Below are positions 11,982 through 24,615 of a DNA stretch of 64,000 nucleotides, one piece after another; positions within the stretch are counted from its first letter, which is position 1, and each line of letters begins with the position of its first letter. The notes below the pieces were generated by a model. It had not been told where the DNA came from. It worked only from the letters and a program-made list of their open reading frames with translations, and made no database searches. The position numbers and the translations under genes were made by a program. This stretch comes from Gymnopilus junonius (Eukaryota > Basidiomycota > Agaricomycetes > Agaricales > Galerinaceae): positions 1-64,000 of the forward strand of contig JADNYJ010000065.1 in assembly GCA_015501075.1 (NCBI GenBank), written 5' to 3'.

Positions 11982-12275
11982 AACCTCTTGCAACCTGTTG
12001 TCAGTGGTATTCCTCTGGCTGGACCTGCATTGAATGCAGTAGTCAGCAGCCTATTGGGTATATTGAATAACTTGGAAGTACATATGAGCAATCACTTTCA
12101 TCTGTATCCTTTCCCAATGGTTCTTGACTATGAAGAGGAAATTTTCACTGTCTTGCTGGGTTCTGATGTGGCCATAGGCCCACAGGGGTGCATTCCTACT
12201 CTGATGGATGAGTTTGGTCCTCCACCAATTGAGCTTCAGACATTTGTGATCAAAGTTGATGAGATGACCCTATAG
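11982..12275 (+). pseudogene. Fragment of a ULD_2-like host gene
   Basis: The frame right after the copia LTR reads LQPVVSGIPLAGPALNAVV then LGILNNLEV. This aligns with LQPIVGGIPMAGSALTAAV and VILNTLDV in exon 2 of the gene at 52006-56842. Only this glycine-rich segment is convincing; the frame after it matches nothing I know. The match begins within about ten bases of the LTR edge, so the copia insertion may have cut the gene, although the left flank shows no matching first half. Confidence 0.6.
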
Positions 12276-14504
12276 GAGTGGGGAGTCCAATGCAGTCTCT
12301 CTCCAGGTATGGCAGACCTGCAATGCTTATATAGCAGTGGTAAGATGAACAGGATAGTTAAACCTTTTGACAGTGTTTGCAAGGAATATGAGATTGAGAA
12401 TGTATGGAGGAAGGTCAGAAATAGGAGACGATAGATATAAGGCTGAGATTGTGCTTTGAAGAGTACTATGTGACAAGGTAGCTCTGTTGCTCTCTTGTTC
12501 CATAGTGTCTTGATAGAATAAGGAGGCAAAAGACATTGGAATTGCTTGTCATCAGTTGATTGTTTGCAGATTAAAAGTCCATTGAGAAGAGAAAGGACTC
12601 AGGAGTGCCAAGGGCATGCTCAACATTGGTGCCATGCTTCGCTTGAGGGTATAGCAGTGTTGTGCCATTGGAATATTCCACTGCTAAGACAGATAGTCAG
12701 GGACTTGACTAAGACTCAACCTGTCTGACTCTGATGGCCACGTGCCATGCCTTATTTGGTAAGGCCATTGGTTAGAGAGACTGCCAATGTTATCATCAAC
12801 TGATTGTGATTGTGTCACCAACTACAATCTTCTCTGTATCAACCCTATACACATTGTAGTAGATAGAAATGAATATAGAAAGTCAATCTACAAGCAGAGG
12901 AAGGTCATCAGACTCTGTTTTGGAGTCAGTTGCCTAAAATCAACATCAGAAATGGGCGAAACAGTATTGAGCTGCAACTTACTGTGGAAAGATCTGCAAG
13001 AAGTGGTATTGCCAGTTCCAATAACTGATGCTCACCATCATTGAGGATGGTGAGCATTTCTTTTGATTTGTGCCACCAAATAATCACCTCTTCAACAAAG
13101 GTGGCCCCTGACTTAAATTCAGTCAGGCATGGGAATGAACTATCTTTCTCTGAGTAGTGCACCACCCAATTGATCAAAAGTGAGATCAGGTGTGAGCTGC
13201 ACTGAGTTGCAACTGGGCAAGTATAAGGTGTGAGCCAATGATGTGACATTGAGATTACATATATAATCTGGAAAATAAAGTTCAAATTGAACCTGGGGAA
13301 GCAATGTAGGTCATAGCTCCTTCCTTTGGCCTTTAATGTAGAGAGGATGATCAGTGAAGTGTTTGTGCTACCATTTTCACCCCATATTTGTGAAAAGCGA
13401 GGAGGTTTGTTAATAAGAGTGGAAAGCAGGAGTGCTCTGCAGGTCATAACATGGTTTACACCATGTTTTTATGGATGTCAGCTCTATTGGCTGGATAAAA
13501 TCTCAGTATAAAAGGCATAATACTCAATCAGGATATTTCTAAGAAGATTATTGATACATTAATGGAGTTGCCTTTGGGCTGTACTTTTTCTGAGGAGACC
13601 TGAAGCATCTTACCCACCTGTGGTACTACTGTACTCTCACTATTTAGGACATCATAAGCATCTGGCAGAAATTTCAAAAGGGTGGAATCTCAGTTCATGA
13701 CATATGTAAAATTATAGTTGTCTGACCTCAGCCTGACCTTGCTTCCCAAATTTGGGTTACAGTCAAGGTCAGGTCTCAAGGTCCAACTCTCGACTATCAA
13801 CTAGGGTCTCCAACTGGCACAACACTGTTAACAGTAGGATGAACATTTGAACCTCGATCATTCCAAGCACTTCATACCAGCTCTGCAATGGGCCATTGAC
13901 TCATGTACTCAAGACACATCCCTATTGACCATGTTTCACCTGAAGAAAGGCATGTTTGAAGGCATCTGGCAGGTGTGCTGTCATTCATTAAGTTTTCTCA
14001 ATTTGTCTTTCAATGTTGAGTGTGCTAACAGTGTTCTGCAGCCACTAGTGTCACAATGTCAATTCCTTGCTGCCTCCCCTACATGGTCCCTCCTTGCTAA
14101 AGTCAGTGCCACCCTCCAGTCACCACCATCATCACTCTACTTTCTGTCATTTGTTCATCCTGTATTATTCCTACACATCTGGGCTCACCTCTGTCACATC
14201 ACACAAACCCAGTGGGCCCTTCAGTGCCAGCTCCCATTAGGACCTGAATCTCACTTAGGACCTGAATCTTGCTTCTGATGCAGATGAGGAATTTAGTAGA
14301 GATGGGCTGTGAGGTTAACATGGATGTGGATAAGAAGTGATATGGTGTCCCAAGCAAATGGTGGATACAATGGAGTGGGCTTCACTGTATGCTCACTATG
14401 GATCAGTGCCCCACTGAATGGGCCCTTACCTTGTAAGTAGCAACATTGAATGCAATACAATCTTCTGTCCTCATGCAAATTCTACTGCAGAATGACCACC
14501 TCAG
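12276..14504. other. Unassigned CpG-poor DNA with a 12-bp hairpin
   Basis: No supported gene. Frames up to 173 codons occur on both strands but show no motif and begin at arbitrary ATGs. A perfect inverted repeat, ATGCTCACCATC at 13028-13039 and its reverse complement at 13046-13057, has a six-base loop. The segment is probably old repeat DNA. Confidence 0.4.
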
Positions 14505-14964
14505 TGTTATGACATTGATGATAGAACCTAATCTTGATAAGATAAGGTCTAGCATAGTAGTCATAGAGTTCATTCAATGAAGTCTACTTAGGTATTGTCT
14601 TCGACAGAAGATTGCCTAAGGGTTCAAGTTTGCTCTGGCTGTTATAAGAGAGTATATTCTCAAGAACAAGCTAAAGTACACTGTGGACTAGCTATGGTTT
14701 ATATACTATTTGGGTTTGATAATAATATAAATGAAACAATAACAAAACAAGGGGAATTGGAAAGGGGTGATCATCACAGGGGTGATACAGAAGGGGTGAT
14801 GATCAGAAAGGAAAGACTGTCTACATATTTAAGTAAGAGAAAGAATGATCATCTTGCAAAACAAAGATGATCATGATGGAAACTATATAAATAATAAATC
14901 ATTCAGTAAATGATAAGGAAAAGGAGGGGCATGATAAGATAAAGGAAAACAGTGAGTCATAACA
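14505..14964 (-). repeat. 3' LTR of the gypsy element
   Basis: On the minus strand it begins TGTTATGACTCACTG and ends in CATAACA; termini are inverted TGTTATGA/TCATAACA. I see five base differences from the other LTR. Four fall in two adjacent pairs that read CA here and TG in the other copy. Confidence 0.92.
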
Positions 14965-14974
14965 TTACCCCTCT
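14965..14974 (-). other. Polypurine tract of the gypsy element
   Basis: On the minus strand AGAGGGGTAA directly precedes the 3' LTR. This fixes the element's orientation and the LTR edge. Confidence 0.7.
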
Positions 14975-15491
14975 ACTAAGAATTGAAGCCCCTGGCTTCA
15001 GTAATGTGGTTTGCCTGTCATATTGTTCTCTGCCTTGGGTCCCTGCCAACTATCCTGCCATGTGTCATCCCAATTGTTTAGTGTATGGTTGATATCATTG
15101 ACATGCACCAATTGTTCTGCATTAAATTCATAGGCATAGCCTATGAACTCCCCATCACTGCATCATATCAGTCGTCAACTACAGTCGATCATATTGTGAC
15201 CTGGTCAATATTGTTGGCAGTGGTGACAATGGTAGTGGTGGCAATCTGCCTGCCAGTGGTTCACACTGTTGCAAGCAAAGCAGCATCATTGTGGGGTGGG
15301 TCGAGCATGTGGGTTTGGTCAGGTTGGGCAGAAGGGAGTCTGGGGTTGGGCAGGTAGTGAAGGAGGTATGGGGTAGGCAGGAGGTGTGTCTCAGGTGGTG
15401 TTCTGGGCAGAGGTCATCTGCATAGTGGCAAGGGTTTGCCTGCAGGGGATGGTGATGGGCAGAGTGGTCAGGGGTGGTGTAGTGGGGCATG

Positions 15492-18400
15492 TCAGAATGG
15501 GTCCTGGCATTTGATTGTCGATGGTGATTCCATTGATGAACTGTTCATTGTGAGGAGGAATGGGCGGGTAGGTCTGAGGGGCAATATTATAAGTGGAGGG
15601 GGAGGAGTAGGGTTCTTCTTCAGACCTAATAGCAGAAGTGGCTGTAGGGGGATGCTCTCCTCATCATCTGCTACTGACAAGGAGGGGGGGTATTGGGTGG
15701 AAGGAGCATCATTGGGGTTGTGCCAGTCAGAGGAAGAGTCCATCTGGGAGAGATGGACATGAATTTCAGAGCAAGAAGAAGAAGGGGCAGAAGCAGCAGC
15801 GTAAGTATGAGAGTAGAGAGAAGGCATTTCAATGGGATTGGGTTGGGATTTGAGTTTGGAGTTTGAGTTGAAGTCAAAACTTGGTTGATTTCACCTTCTT
15901 AAGTGTTTTCTGAAGTTCTTTTTCTGTCTTCTTCAACTCCTGTTTCACTAGTTTTTGGGCAATGGGAGTGGACAGTTTGATGGTGTTCTGGGCTGCAAGG
16001 TATCAGTAATGATCACTCCACAACTGGTTTATGTTTGGGTCTTGGTAGAAGACCAGGAATTTGATCTTCTTAATCTTCTGATCCCAATTGGGATCTGGTA
16101 TAGTGCCAATCATTGGAGGTTGTTCAAGTGGAGAAGGAGGAGGGAACAATGCAGATTTGACTTGTTTCAGGAGGGATGGCATGGCATTTCAACTAGTTGT
16201 ATGGTGGGAGGTGATGAAGTTGTTTATAAACCTCAAGTTTCTCTGATGCATTGGCAAGATTTGATCTGGGTTCCTATGACACTTTGGTTATTGGATAGCC
16301 AAGCCACTTGACATAGTATTGATAGCATCTGTTTCTAAACTTCTGATGGTTTAGAATAGTTTCGACCTCATATTCTGGTTCTCCATCTATTGTTTCAGGG
16401 GGTGGTTGTGTGAAGTTCTGGCCTTGAACCTGTGTTTCCATGTAAGGCATCAGCAACATTGCATGGAAGATGTCATGAATTCTCCATGTCTTTGGCAGTT
16501 GCAGCTGATACATGAGTGGTCCTAGAACATGTTTGATCTTGAATGGTCCTTCTCTTCTCAGTGCTAGCTTCTTGTTGTAGCATGTCTTGAGGTTTCTTGA
16601 GTCAAGCCATACTTTCTGTCCTTCTTTGAATGGTACAAAGTTCAATTTCTGTTAGTGGCCATTCTTGCTCTAGCCAGTTTGTGTGCAGCGAGGGCTTCTT
16701 TTCTGTCTGAAATAAGATTGTTCAGCTTCTCCTCTACTGAAGGAAATTTTGTATTTTTGAATGTAGTGGGAATCATGACCAGATTGGTTCCAAACATGAG
16801 TTCAAATGGGGTCCTTTGTCTGTCAGCATGTCTTCAATCATTGTGAACAAATTCCAGGGTGCCAACATGTTGTTTCCAGGTGGTCGGGTTAGAGGAGCAA
16901 TAGATAGTGAGATATGCTTCTATTTCCTGATTGAACCATTCAGTGGTGCCATAAGACTGGGGATGGTATGCCATGGATAGTTTCAACTTGATTCCAAGAA
17001 GTTTGAGCAATTCTTGGAAGGTTCTTGCCATGAATTGGGGTCCCCTGTCAGAAATAATGCTATCTGGCAGGCCAAATCATTTGAAGAGGTTGTCCTGGAG
17101 GAGTAATGCTGCTCCTCCTTGCAAAAGAGTTTTCAAGCAAGGCATGATAATTACCCCCTTTGTAAGCCCATGGTCAACCATGACCAATAAAGAATCATAT
17201 CCATCAATATTCGGGAGGTCCGTGATCATATCCATGGAGCATTGTGTGAATGGCCTCATGGATTTGGCTCCTTCAATCAGGTGTAAGGAGGGATTCGCTG
17301 GGTTCCAGTTGATTTTGAACTGTTGGCATTGTCTGCATCCTTTGACATAGTTCTTGACAAATGTTCATATCCCGGGCCACCAGTATACCTGTCATACTGC
17401 ATTGTAAGTTTCTAGTTCTCTGGGGTGTCCAGTGGAGATCGAATCATGGTACATGGTGACAATCTTTCTTTGTAGTTCTTGATCATCAGGAATATAGTTC
17501 TTTTTCTTGTAAAAGATCAATTTGCCGATGCCTTCCATCTGCATTGTCTCCCAGTCATCCAAGTCTTTTGCAAGACTTTGAGGTCCTTCTTGTGTCAGGA
17601 GCTTCAATGCATCCACTACATCTTTGTCCAGTTTCCTAGATTGGGCAATTTCCATTTGGAGATTGGCATCAATCAGATTTATAAATAGATTCTCTGGTAG
17701 GAGGATCTTATCTTTGTTGTCATGATCCTCATTGGGGATCATGTCCAGTCTTCATGAGAGGGTGTCCGATTGTACCATTTTGCTTCTGGGGAGGTGAACC
17801 AGTTGAATATCATATTCTGAGAGGAATAGAGACCATCTTGCTTGGCATCTATTCAATTTTTGAGTACTTCTGAAGTATGTCAAGTTCTTGTGATCAGAAT
17901 AGATAGTCATTGTGAAGGTTGATCCTTGGATGTAGTGTCACCATTCTTTAAGGGATCAGATTATGGCCAATAGTTCTCTGTCATAGATTTCATAATTTCT
18001 CTCAGTTGGAGAGAATGTCTTCGAGATGAATGCCACTGGGTGTCGGTCTCTGTTGCTGTCGAGCTGTGTCAAAACTGCTCCAGATGCATATTTTGATGCA
18101 TTGCATTCAATCTGGAATGGTTTGGCAGTATCTGGCATGGTCAGGACAGGTTCTTCCATGAATTTTTGTTTCAGCATTTCGAAAGATTTCTTAGCATCAT
18201 CATTCCATTCGAAGTTTCAGTCCTTCTTTAATAGCTCATTAAGCGCGTGAGCTATTTCAGAGTATTTCCTGATGAAGTGTCTGTAAAAGTTTCTGAATCC
18301 TAGGAAGGATCGGACCTGTTTTACATTCTTTGGTTCTGGCCAGTCAGTTATACCACTGAGTTTCGAGGGGTCCATAGAGATCATTCCTTCTTGGATAATC

Positions 18401-19782
18401 ATCCCAAGATAATCGATTTTCATCTGGGCAAATGTGCATTTTTCCAGTTTCAAATACAAGTCGTTGTCTTGAAGTACTTCCTTCATTATCTGTTCCAATT
18501 TCTTCTTATCTTTATGAAAGACAAGAATATCATCCATATAAATGATAACAAAACCTTGATGGATGATGTCTTTGAACATCAAGTCCATCATTGACTGGAA
18601 TGTCACTGGAGAGTTGCACATGCTGAAAAACATGACTGTCAGTTTGAATAGTCCTTTGTTCATCTTGAAGGCTGCTTTCCATTGATTGCCATCCTTGATC
18701 CATATGTTATTGTATCCCCATTGGATGTCAAGTTTGGTGAAATACTTGGCTCCTTTGAGTTTATCCATGAGTTTGGGGATCCGAGGAAGGGGATAGGCAT
18801 TCTTGACAGTCCATTCATTTAGATACTGGTAATCTTGGCAGGGTCAAAGTTTTCCATCCTTCTTAGATACAAAAAAGAAGGGGGAAGCCATGGGCAATTT
18901 AGACAGTTGGATGTATCCTTTCTTCAGGTTTCCTTCTAAAAATTTGTTTAATTCGGTATCCTCAGAGGGCATTAGAGGATACATTTTGAAAACCTTTGGT
19001 TGAAAGCCTTTCTTGAGCTCAATCTTATGGTCCCAAGGTCAAGATTTGGGGAATTGATTGGCAGTGTCCTTGTTGAAGATGTCCAAATATTTGTGGTATT
19101 CTGGTGGGATCATTTCCTTGAGTGGCTTTTCTTCCTTCTTCACATCATGTTTCTGAGTGAAGATTTGCGAGGAAGTCAGTTTCGTGTTGATCCAGATTTT
19201 GTTGTCATCCTCTGGGATGTTCCAAATCTCTTTCATTTCTGGAAGGGGTTCATTACCTAAAAAGGAAATGATTAAGTCTGAAGAGTCATCCAGTTGATTG
19301 ACTTGTTGGATTTCCTCATTGGGTACTTCTTCTATTTGGGAAGTAGTACTGATCTCCCTGTTGAGTTTGACATGTCTGTTTTTCCAGTTGATGTCTGGGT
19401 TGTTTTCTTCGAACCAGGGAAAACCAAGAATGATCTTCTGTTTTCCTAGGCTGGTGACCAGTAATCATTCCATTTGGGGTTGTCCATTGATGTTGAGCTT
19501 TAGATCAATGTAGCATTTGATGGTTCCCTTTTTGTTCATGGTTCCATCTACATTGAAGACTTGGATTTCTTTTTCCAGTGGTTTCATTTCCAAGTTGTGT
19601 TTCTTCATGAGGGTCTGGTCTATGAACTTCCCTTTTGCTCCAGTGTCTCCCAGAGCAGATCCAACAATTTTTGTTCTGTTCTTAGTCTCAAATGAAAAGG
19701 GCAATTGGAGTGATTTATTTTCAATTTGAGCTGAGACTACAAGATAAATATTTAGAGAAGGAGTTGCATACATTGGTCTCAT
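15492..19782 (-). pseudogene. Gypsy pol: protease, RT, RNase H, integrase, chromodomain
   Basis: Reading right to left: the protease region (19782-19465) has GALGDTGA-like ALGDTGAKGKFID. Reverse transcriptase (about 19000-18217) has KLDIQWGYNNIWI and the catalytic IIYMDDILVF. RNase H (about 18216-17760) has IECNASKYASGAVL, where the family's first catalytic Asp is Asn. Integrase has the zinc-binding GCRQCQQ (about 17330), then MDMITDLP, SDRGPQF and HPQSYGTTEW, giving the D,D,E set. A chromodomain-like EYEVETIL...YYVKWLGYP lies near 16400-16290, followed by a Ser/Pro-rich tail. At least six in-frame TGA codons break it. The chromodomain would target integration to modified chromatin. Confidence 0.88.
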
Positions 19783-19790
19783 GCATCTCC

Positions 19791-21096
19791 TTATTGAAAA
19801 CCCTCTTTGTCTCCCATCTCATACACTTCTTTGCATTCTTCTTCGGTGAGGTCCTGCATCAGGGACCTGATGTGTGCATGGAGTGCTTTCCCTTTGAGGG
19901 GGTCCTTCTTTGGCGGAGGGTTCCTCCTGTTCTTGCCCTTCTCAGGACAGTCTCTTGAGACATGTCTGGGCTTCTTGCATTGGAAGCAGAGCCCTTTCCT
20001 CATGAGCTCACTTCGTTCTTCCTGGGTCATGGCATTCACATCCATCTTGTCTATGTCCATGGTGTTCAGGTCTTGGTGGATCATTTGGGTCTCGGTGGGT
20101 TGTTTGGGTCTCAGTGGGTCATTTGGGTGCCAGGGCAGGGGTTCCTCTGGCAATGTTGGCCCACCAGGTCTTTCTTTCACTTGGTGCTTGAGTGGTGGTC
20201 TTGCCCAACAGGCATGCTAGGTTCATTAAATGGGTGTCATGCTCAACAGCTTTCTGCTGCCAGACAGCAAGTGTGGTTGGGAGTATGTTGAGTCCCATTA
20301 TCTTTTCCTGAAGCCAAGTGTTCAGGGTGTTCATGTAATAGTCAATGAGGACACTTTCATTCCCAGTAGTGGGAATCTTGGTGGTCTTGACTAGTTCATT
20401 GAACTTGGTGTTCAGTTCAGTGGCTGAAGCTTTTCCCTGCTTCAGGTTTCAGAGATCAAAGAACACTTGATCTTTTGTTTCAGTTGGTTTGAAGGCAGCT
20501 TCAAACTCTTTTTCAAAGTCTATAGCTGAGTCATAGGTCTTGGTCTTCATTCTGGTGGGTACACCTGTGGCATTCACATCATCCTTGATGTGATCTTCTC
20601 TCCAAGCCTTCTTCCAGGTGTCAGCTTCACCTCATTTGAGAAGTCCTAGCATAAACACAATCTTCTTGATGTCAGTGTTGTAGATATTGCTGTTAAGTTC
20701 AAGGTAATCACCCAGGTCTTGGGTGAATGTCTTGACCTTGGAATGGTCTCCGGAGAAGGGCTGAGGGATAATTCCTAGTCCTTTTCCATTGGAGGCAGTG
20801 GGAGTGGTGGGGGTGGTGTCAGAAGATTCTCCTGGCATTTCGGGTCCATTCATTGGGTAAAAGATGGGTTGAGATCTGAGTAGAGTGTCTAACAAAGATT
20901 CAAAGTCATGTCTTAGTATGGTGGGTTCTTGGACAGTAGATTTAAAGAAAGTTGATTGGGTCAGCAGAGATTCATCTTCTTCGGGTGTTGTCTCAAAAGC
21001 ATCAGATGCTTCTGAGTCAGAGGTTCAGTTGGGGTTTGGGTCAGAGAATTCTTTGTCACTAAGATTAGTGGCAAATTGTCCTCTTCTTCGAGCCAT
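19791..21096 (-). pseudogene. Gypsy Gag, broken
   Basis: Starts at MARRRGQFATNL (ATG at 21096). It continues through a Gag core with IIPQPFSGDHSKVKTFTQ (about 20770-20715), and ends after a zinc knuckle CFQCKKPRHVSRDC (about 19995-19950) that would bind element RNA. TGA stops occur at 20632 and near 21030, and a further TGA follows VFFDL near 20455. A frame change lies between 20180 and 20120. Retroelement Gag identity is clear from the knuckle and the position before protease. Confidence 0.82.
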
Positions 21097-21156
21097 AGTG
21101 TCAGTAGATAATGCTTGCTAGGCAGAAGCATTGGATAGGGTGTTAGCTTGTTCTTT

Positions 21157-21616
21157 TGTTATGATGTTGATGATAGAACCTAATCTTGATAAGATAAGGT
21201 CTAGCATAGTAGTCATAGAGTTCATTCAATGAAGTCCACTTAGGTATTGTCTTCGACAGAAGATTGCCTAAGGGTTCAAGTTTGCTCTGGCTGTTATAAG
21301 AGAGTATATTCTCAAGAACAAGCTAAAGTACACTGTGGACTAGCTATGGTTTATATACTATTTGGGTTTGATAATAATATAAATGAAACAATAACAAAAC
21401 AAGGGGAATTGGAAAGGGGTGATCATCACAGGGGTGATACAGAAGGGGTGATGATCAGAAAGGAAAGACTGTCTACATATTTAAGTAAGAGAAAGAATGA
21501 TCATCTTGCAAAACAAAGATGATCATGATGGAAACTATATAAATAATAAATCATTCAGTAAATGATAAGGAAAAGGAGGGGCATGATAAGATAAAGGAAA
21601 ATGGTGAGTCATAACA
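21157..21616 (-). repeat. 5' LTR of the gypsy element
   Basis: Same 460-bp repeat as 14505-14964, ending at TCATAACA (21616). The frame MSSTEDCLRVQ inside both LTRs is a chance frame, not a gene. Directly inside it lies the leader of the gypsy RNA. Confidence 0.92.
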
Positions 21617-22398
21617 CTTGGCACCCTCTCAACCATTGTGCATATGCCAGTATTTCTGGGGCTTGCTATGTATGTCATCACCATGGCTCACAGAACCACT
21701 TGCAGATGCAAGTCACTGGTATAGTGCCTGGTGAGTTTGTTAGTACAACATTCCTCTCATAAATTCTTCTCTTTGGTTTGTTTCATCTTAATCATTCTCT
21801 TTGTCAGCCCAATTCATCCTGTGTTCTCCCTTTGAATTGCACTTAGCAGTATCATTCTCTGTCTGCCATTGCCTTAAGCTTGGTCAGTTTCCTCATCATT
21901 CTCATGCACTATTTTGATTGTGACACTAATCAGTTTTGTTCACAGTTATATTCAATCTTCTTCTCTTCTTTCAGCACCTGCTAAGAGCAAATTGTGCAAT
22001 ATACATTCCCTTGTTTTAATCAGTCATGACTGATCCCATTACCTGGTCGAAAAGCTCCCTGTAGCCTTCAAAGGAAATACATACATCTGTGACACCTAGG
22101 AAGGAATCAGTGATCCCATCACTTTTCACTTCTGTAAGAAAGGGATGACAACACTACTGTTGCATTTTGTTCAATTCACTGGTCATGGGTCACAGGCCCT
22201 CCAAAATCGGCGAAATGTCACAGCTGTCTGCGTCACAAGGCTGAGTGGCGAAACTATTTGACGGCCATAAATTCGGTCATTTTTCTGCTTAAAATCGCAA
22301 AAATCACCCCAGAGCCGGTAAACTGCTACTCTGGCATACTTAAATTACTAGAATTGAAGCTGTAAGACTGTAATTTTTTAAACTAAGTATTTTGTAGC
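21617..22398. other. Unassigned DNA between gypsy element and DDE gene
   Basis: No supported gene. Up to about 22180 it is CpG-poor with short frames. From 22200 to 22310 there are several CpGs (aatcggcgaaatg, tgacggcc), which may be the 3' untranslated end or the terminal part of the DDE element to the right. No terminal inverted repeat was found. Confidence 0.35.
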
Positions 22399-24482
22399 TT
22401 AGAGGTCAATATCCGAGTCTTCATCATCATTGTGGTGGATGAAATTCTTCAGTTTGTACCATGTAGTCATCATCTGCTTCCTTTTTCCGTGACCTAATTC
22501 TTCTGGTGACTTATTGTCGAGGGTGCCCAGCCCTGTGGCAATGCTGTCAACAACTTTCTCATGACGTGATGACTGGCTGACAGTTGTGAGATCCTCCTTA
22601 TCACCTTCATCGTCTTCTCCTCCCACTGGTTCCTCTTTGTCATTCTCTGCCAGAGCACTGAGGGTGAGCCCACCCTCAGCTGCCAGTGTTGTCTTCCTCG
22701 GTGCTTCACCACTAATGACCACCTTGATCACTGAAGACACACCAACTCCACTGTATCACCGTAATCATCAAAATCAGTGTCTTCAATGATCACATCTTCT
22801 GCCACCTCATCTCCTAGCTCTGAAAGGGCATCTTCCATATTTCCAGCTGTCAGCTCTGTCCAAAACTGCGAATCCTCAGTGTGCATGTTGCACAGTTTCT
22901 CGCATGCTTCAAAAGAGGTCAGACTCTCCCAAGAAAGATTCCACTGCTTGATGCAGCACATCTCGAAAGCCTGGTTCGCAATGTTGATTAGGACATAAAA
23001 AAAGGTGTGTTTGTGATTTATCTTACCTTTTTCATGAGCTCTGGTTTGTTGATGGCATTATAGGCATTCCATAACCAGGTTACACTTTGATTTTGGATTT
23101 TTTTGATTCCCTTATTCATGGTGAGCTGTTCTTCACCATTGTTGATCTTTTCCATCATCTCTGAGATGATGAACTCGTGGTAGGACCTCTTGAGCGAGTG
23201 CTTGAGTGGGCACTGGATCCCAACATCGCAAGGCTGAGCAAGGCCTGTGCATCCACCCAGTACATAGTCCAATATGATATTGGGATATTGGCTAACATCC
23301 AGTAATGGAACTCTTTAGAGTGATGTACAGACCAGACATCGATCTGCCATATGGCCTTCTGTGTTGAAGGAAGCCCGAATTCAGTGCGGCAGTGGTCGAA
23401 ATATGGGTTGAGGATGTGGATAACAAAGGTCTTCATTGTGTTCATGTTAGACCAGTACGTCATTGTCCCTGAAAATTCCAGTTGCATTCCTAACTTCATG
23501 ACATTGTCATAGTGTTTCACATCTTTGGAAGGACACGACAGCTTGGTGAGGCCTTGATATATTGCCTGGAATGGCAACAATGTCCTGTCATTCACAACAG
23601 AGACCATAATCATAAATGCTTGCTTCTCGTCTCCTCCGAGAAGTGACACCTGCTTTGCGCTGACTTCCGCATAAGTCATCTTGTCCCCTGGTGCGTAAAT
23701 GGCTTGGGTTTGATCTGAGTTGAATAGGAGAGCTGAAATGACGTCCCACTCTTTGATGACATAGGATTTGCAGAAGAACAACTTTTTGCAGAGTTCTTCC
23801 CAGTTAGTCAGGATCTTTTGTGCTGCACAAGTAGCTTTCCTCTCCATCCAATTGAGCTGCTGCTGAACCCATTTCTGAACAAAGTTATCTGATGCTTTGA
23901 ACATTGATCCATCATGGTAAGGTGTCTCCAATATCTTTGGCTCTAATGATGATATTGTTGCCAGAATAATTCCCTGCATTGTAATGACTGTCAGCAGAGC
24001 TGAGACTTTGTGCAGGTTGACCAGGTATTTCTTGATTGCTTCGACAACATGTGGATACTGACTCTATGGATGACAGTGATCAGCGGTAGAAGCAACCAGG
24101 ATCAAATCAATGTACCAAGACACCTTTTCAACCCCCATTGTTATGTCCAGTAATGTTCCCTCTCTCAATTCTCTTGAGTACAGCATCCGTCCATCAGGGT
24201 TTATCTCCTGAGTGGTCGATCCAAGATTTGACAGTCTCCCGAGTCAATCCTTGAAAGACAAGAGGGTCTATGCATTTTACTTGAGATACTATCTCCAAAG
24301 GGCTCATTTTCCACCCAGCCCTTTTCATAGCCAGCTCAATCTGGGACCAGGTAAAAGGCAAGAACCAGTTGTGGTATACTGCTTGTCAAGGTGTTTTTTT
24401 CAGCTTTCGTCCCTGTGGTTTCTTTGTCTCCATTCGGAATTTTGCTTTAAATTGACGACCTGGCCATGATAGTTCTGCAATG
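22399..24482 (-). pseudogene. DDE_1-type transposase part of a composite gene
   Basis: Reading right to left, WKMSPLEIVSQVK and GLTRETVKSWID (24325-24215) form a helix-turn-helix. The catalytic fold follows: NSDQTQAIY (first Asp, near 23713), QIDVWSVHHS (second Asp, near 23335) and GGCTGLAQPCDVGIQ (third Asp, near 23220). The second and third lie in different frames, so a one-base loss near 23295 has broken it. A GT-AG intron near 23030-22980 joins ELMKK to AFEMCCIKQWNLSWESL, and an acidic tail follows. DDE_1 proteins cut and paste DNA. It lies downstream of the protease part in the same direction and largely the same frame. Confidence 0.82.
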
Positions 24483-24615
24483 GATGAACACGTCTTTCAC
24501 TGAGAGGTATCATCACTTATCTTCTCTAGTGCATTGCGGACCTTTGGCTAACATGTCAGATACAGATAATGATAGGATAAAGATCTCGTACCTGGCGCTT
24601 TGTTCCACCTGGGCT

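Larger units (their letters stand above)
14505..21616 (-). mobile_element. Ty3/gypsy chromodomain retrotransposon, heavily decayed
   Basis: 460-bp LTRs at 14505-14964 and 21157-21616 flank gag and pol on the minus strand. Protease, reverse transcriptase, RNase H, integrase and a chromodomain follow in Ty3/gypsy order. The LTRs are nearly identical, yet the interior contains many nonsense changes. Stops at 16834, 17077, 17392, 17956, 18217, 19039 and 20632 are all TGA, several where the family has Arg. No clean 5-bp target duplication flanks it (left ends ctcag, right begins cttgg). Confidence 0.93.

Noticed and set aside
4560..11990. Target-site duplication for the copia element
   Set aside because: The bases before 4567 and after the 3' LTR do not match at any tested edge, so none is claimed.
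13028..13057. Hairpin as a transcription terminator
   Set aside because: Stem-loop terminators are bacterial; there is no adjoining gene and no T-run.
12926..13447. 173-codon minus-strand frame
   Set aside because: No recognisable motif, arbitrary start, CpG-poor DNA rich in open frames by composition.
14595..14870. 91-codon frame repeated exactly at 21247-21522
   Set aside because: It lies wholly inside the two gypsy LTRs, antisense to the element, and has no motif; identity reflects LTR duplication.
14499..21622. Target-site duplication for the gypsy element
   Set aside because: Left flank ctcag and right flank cttgg agree only partly.
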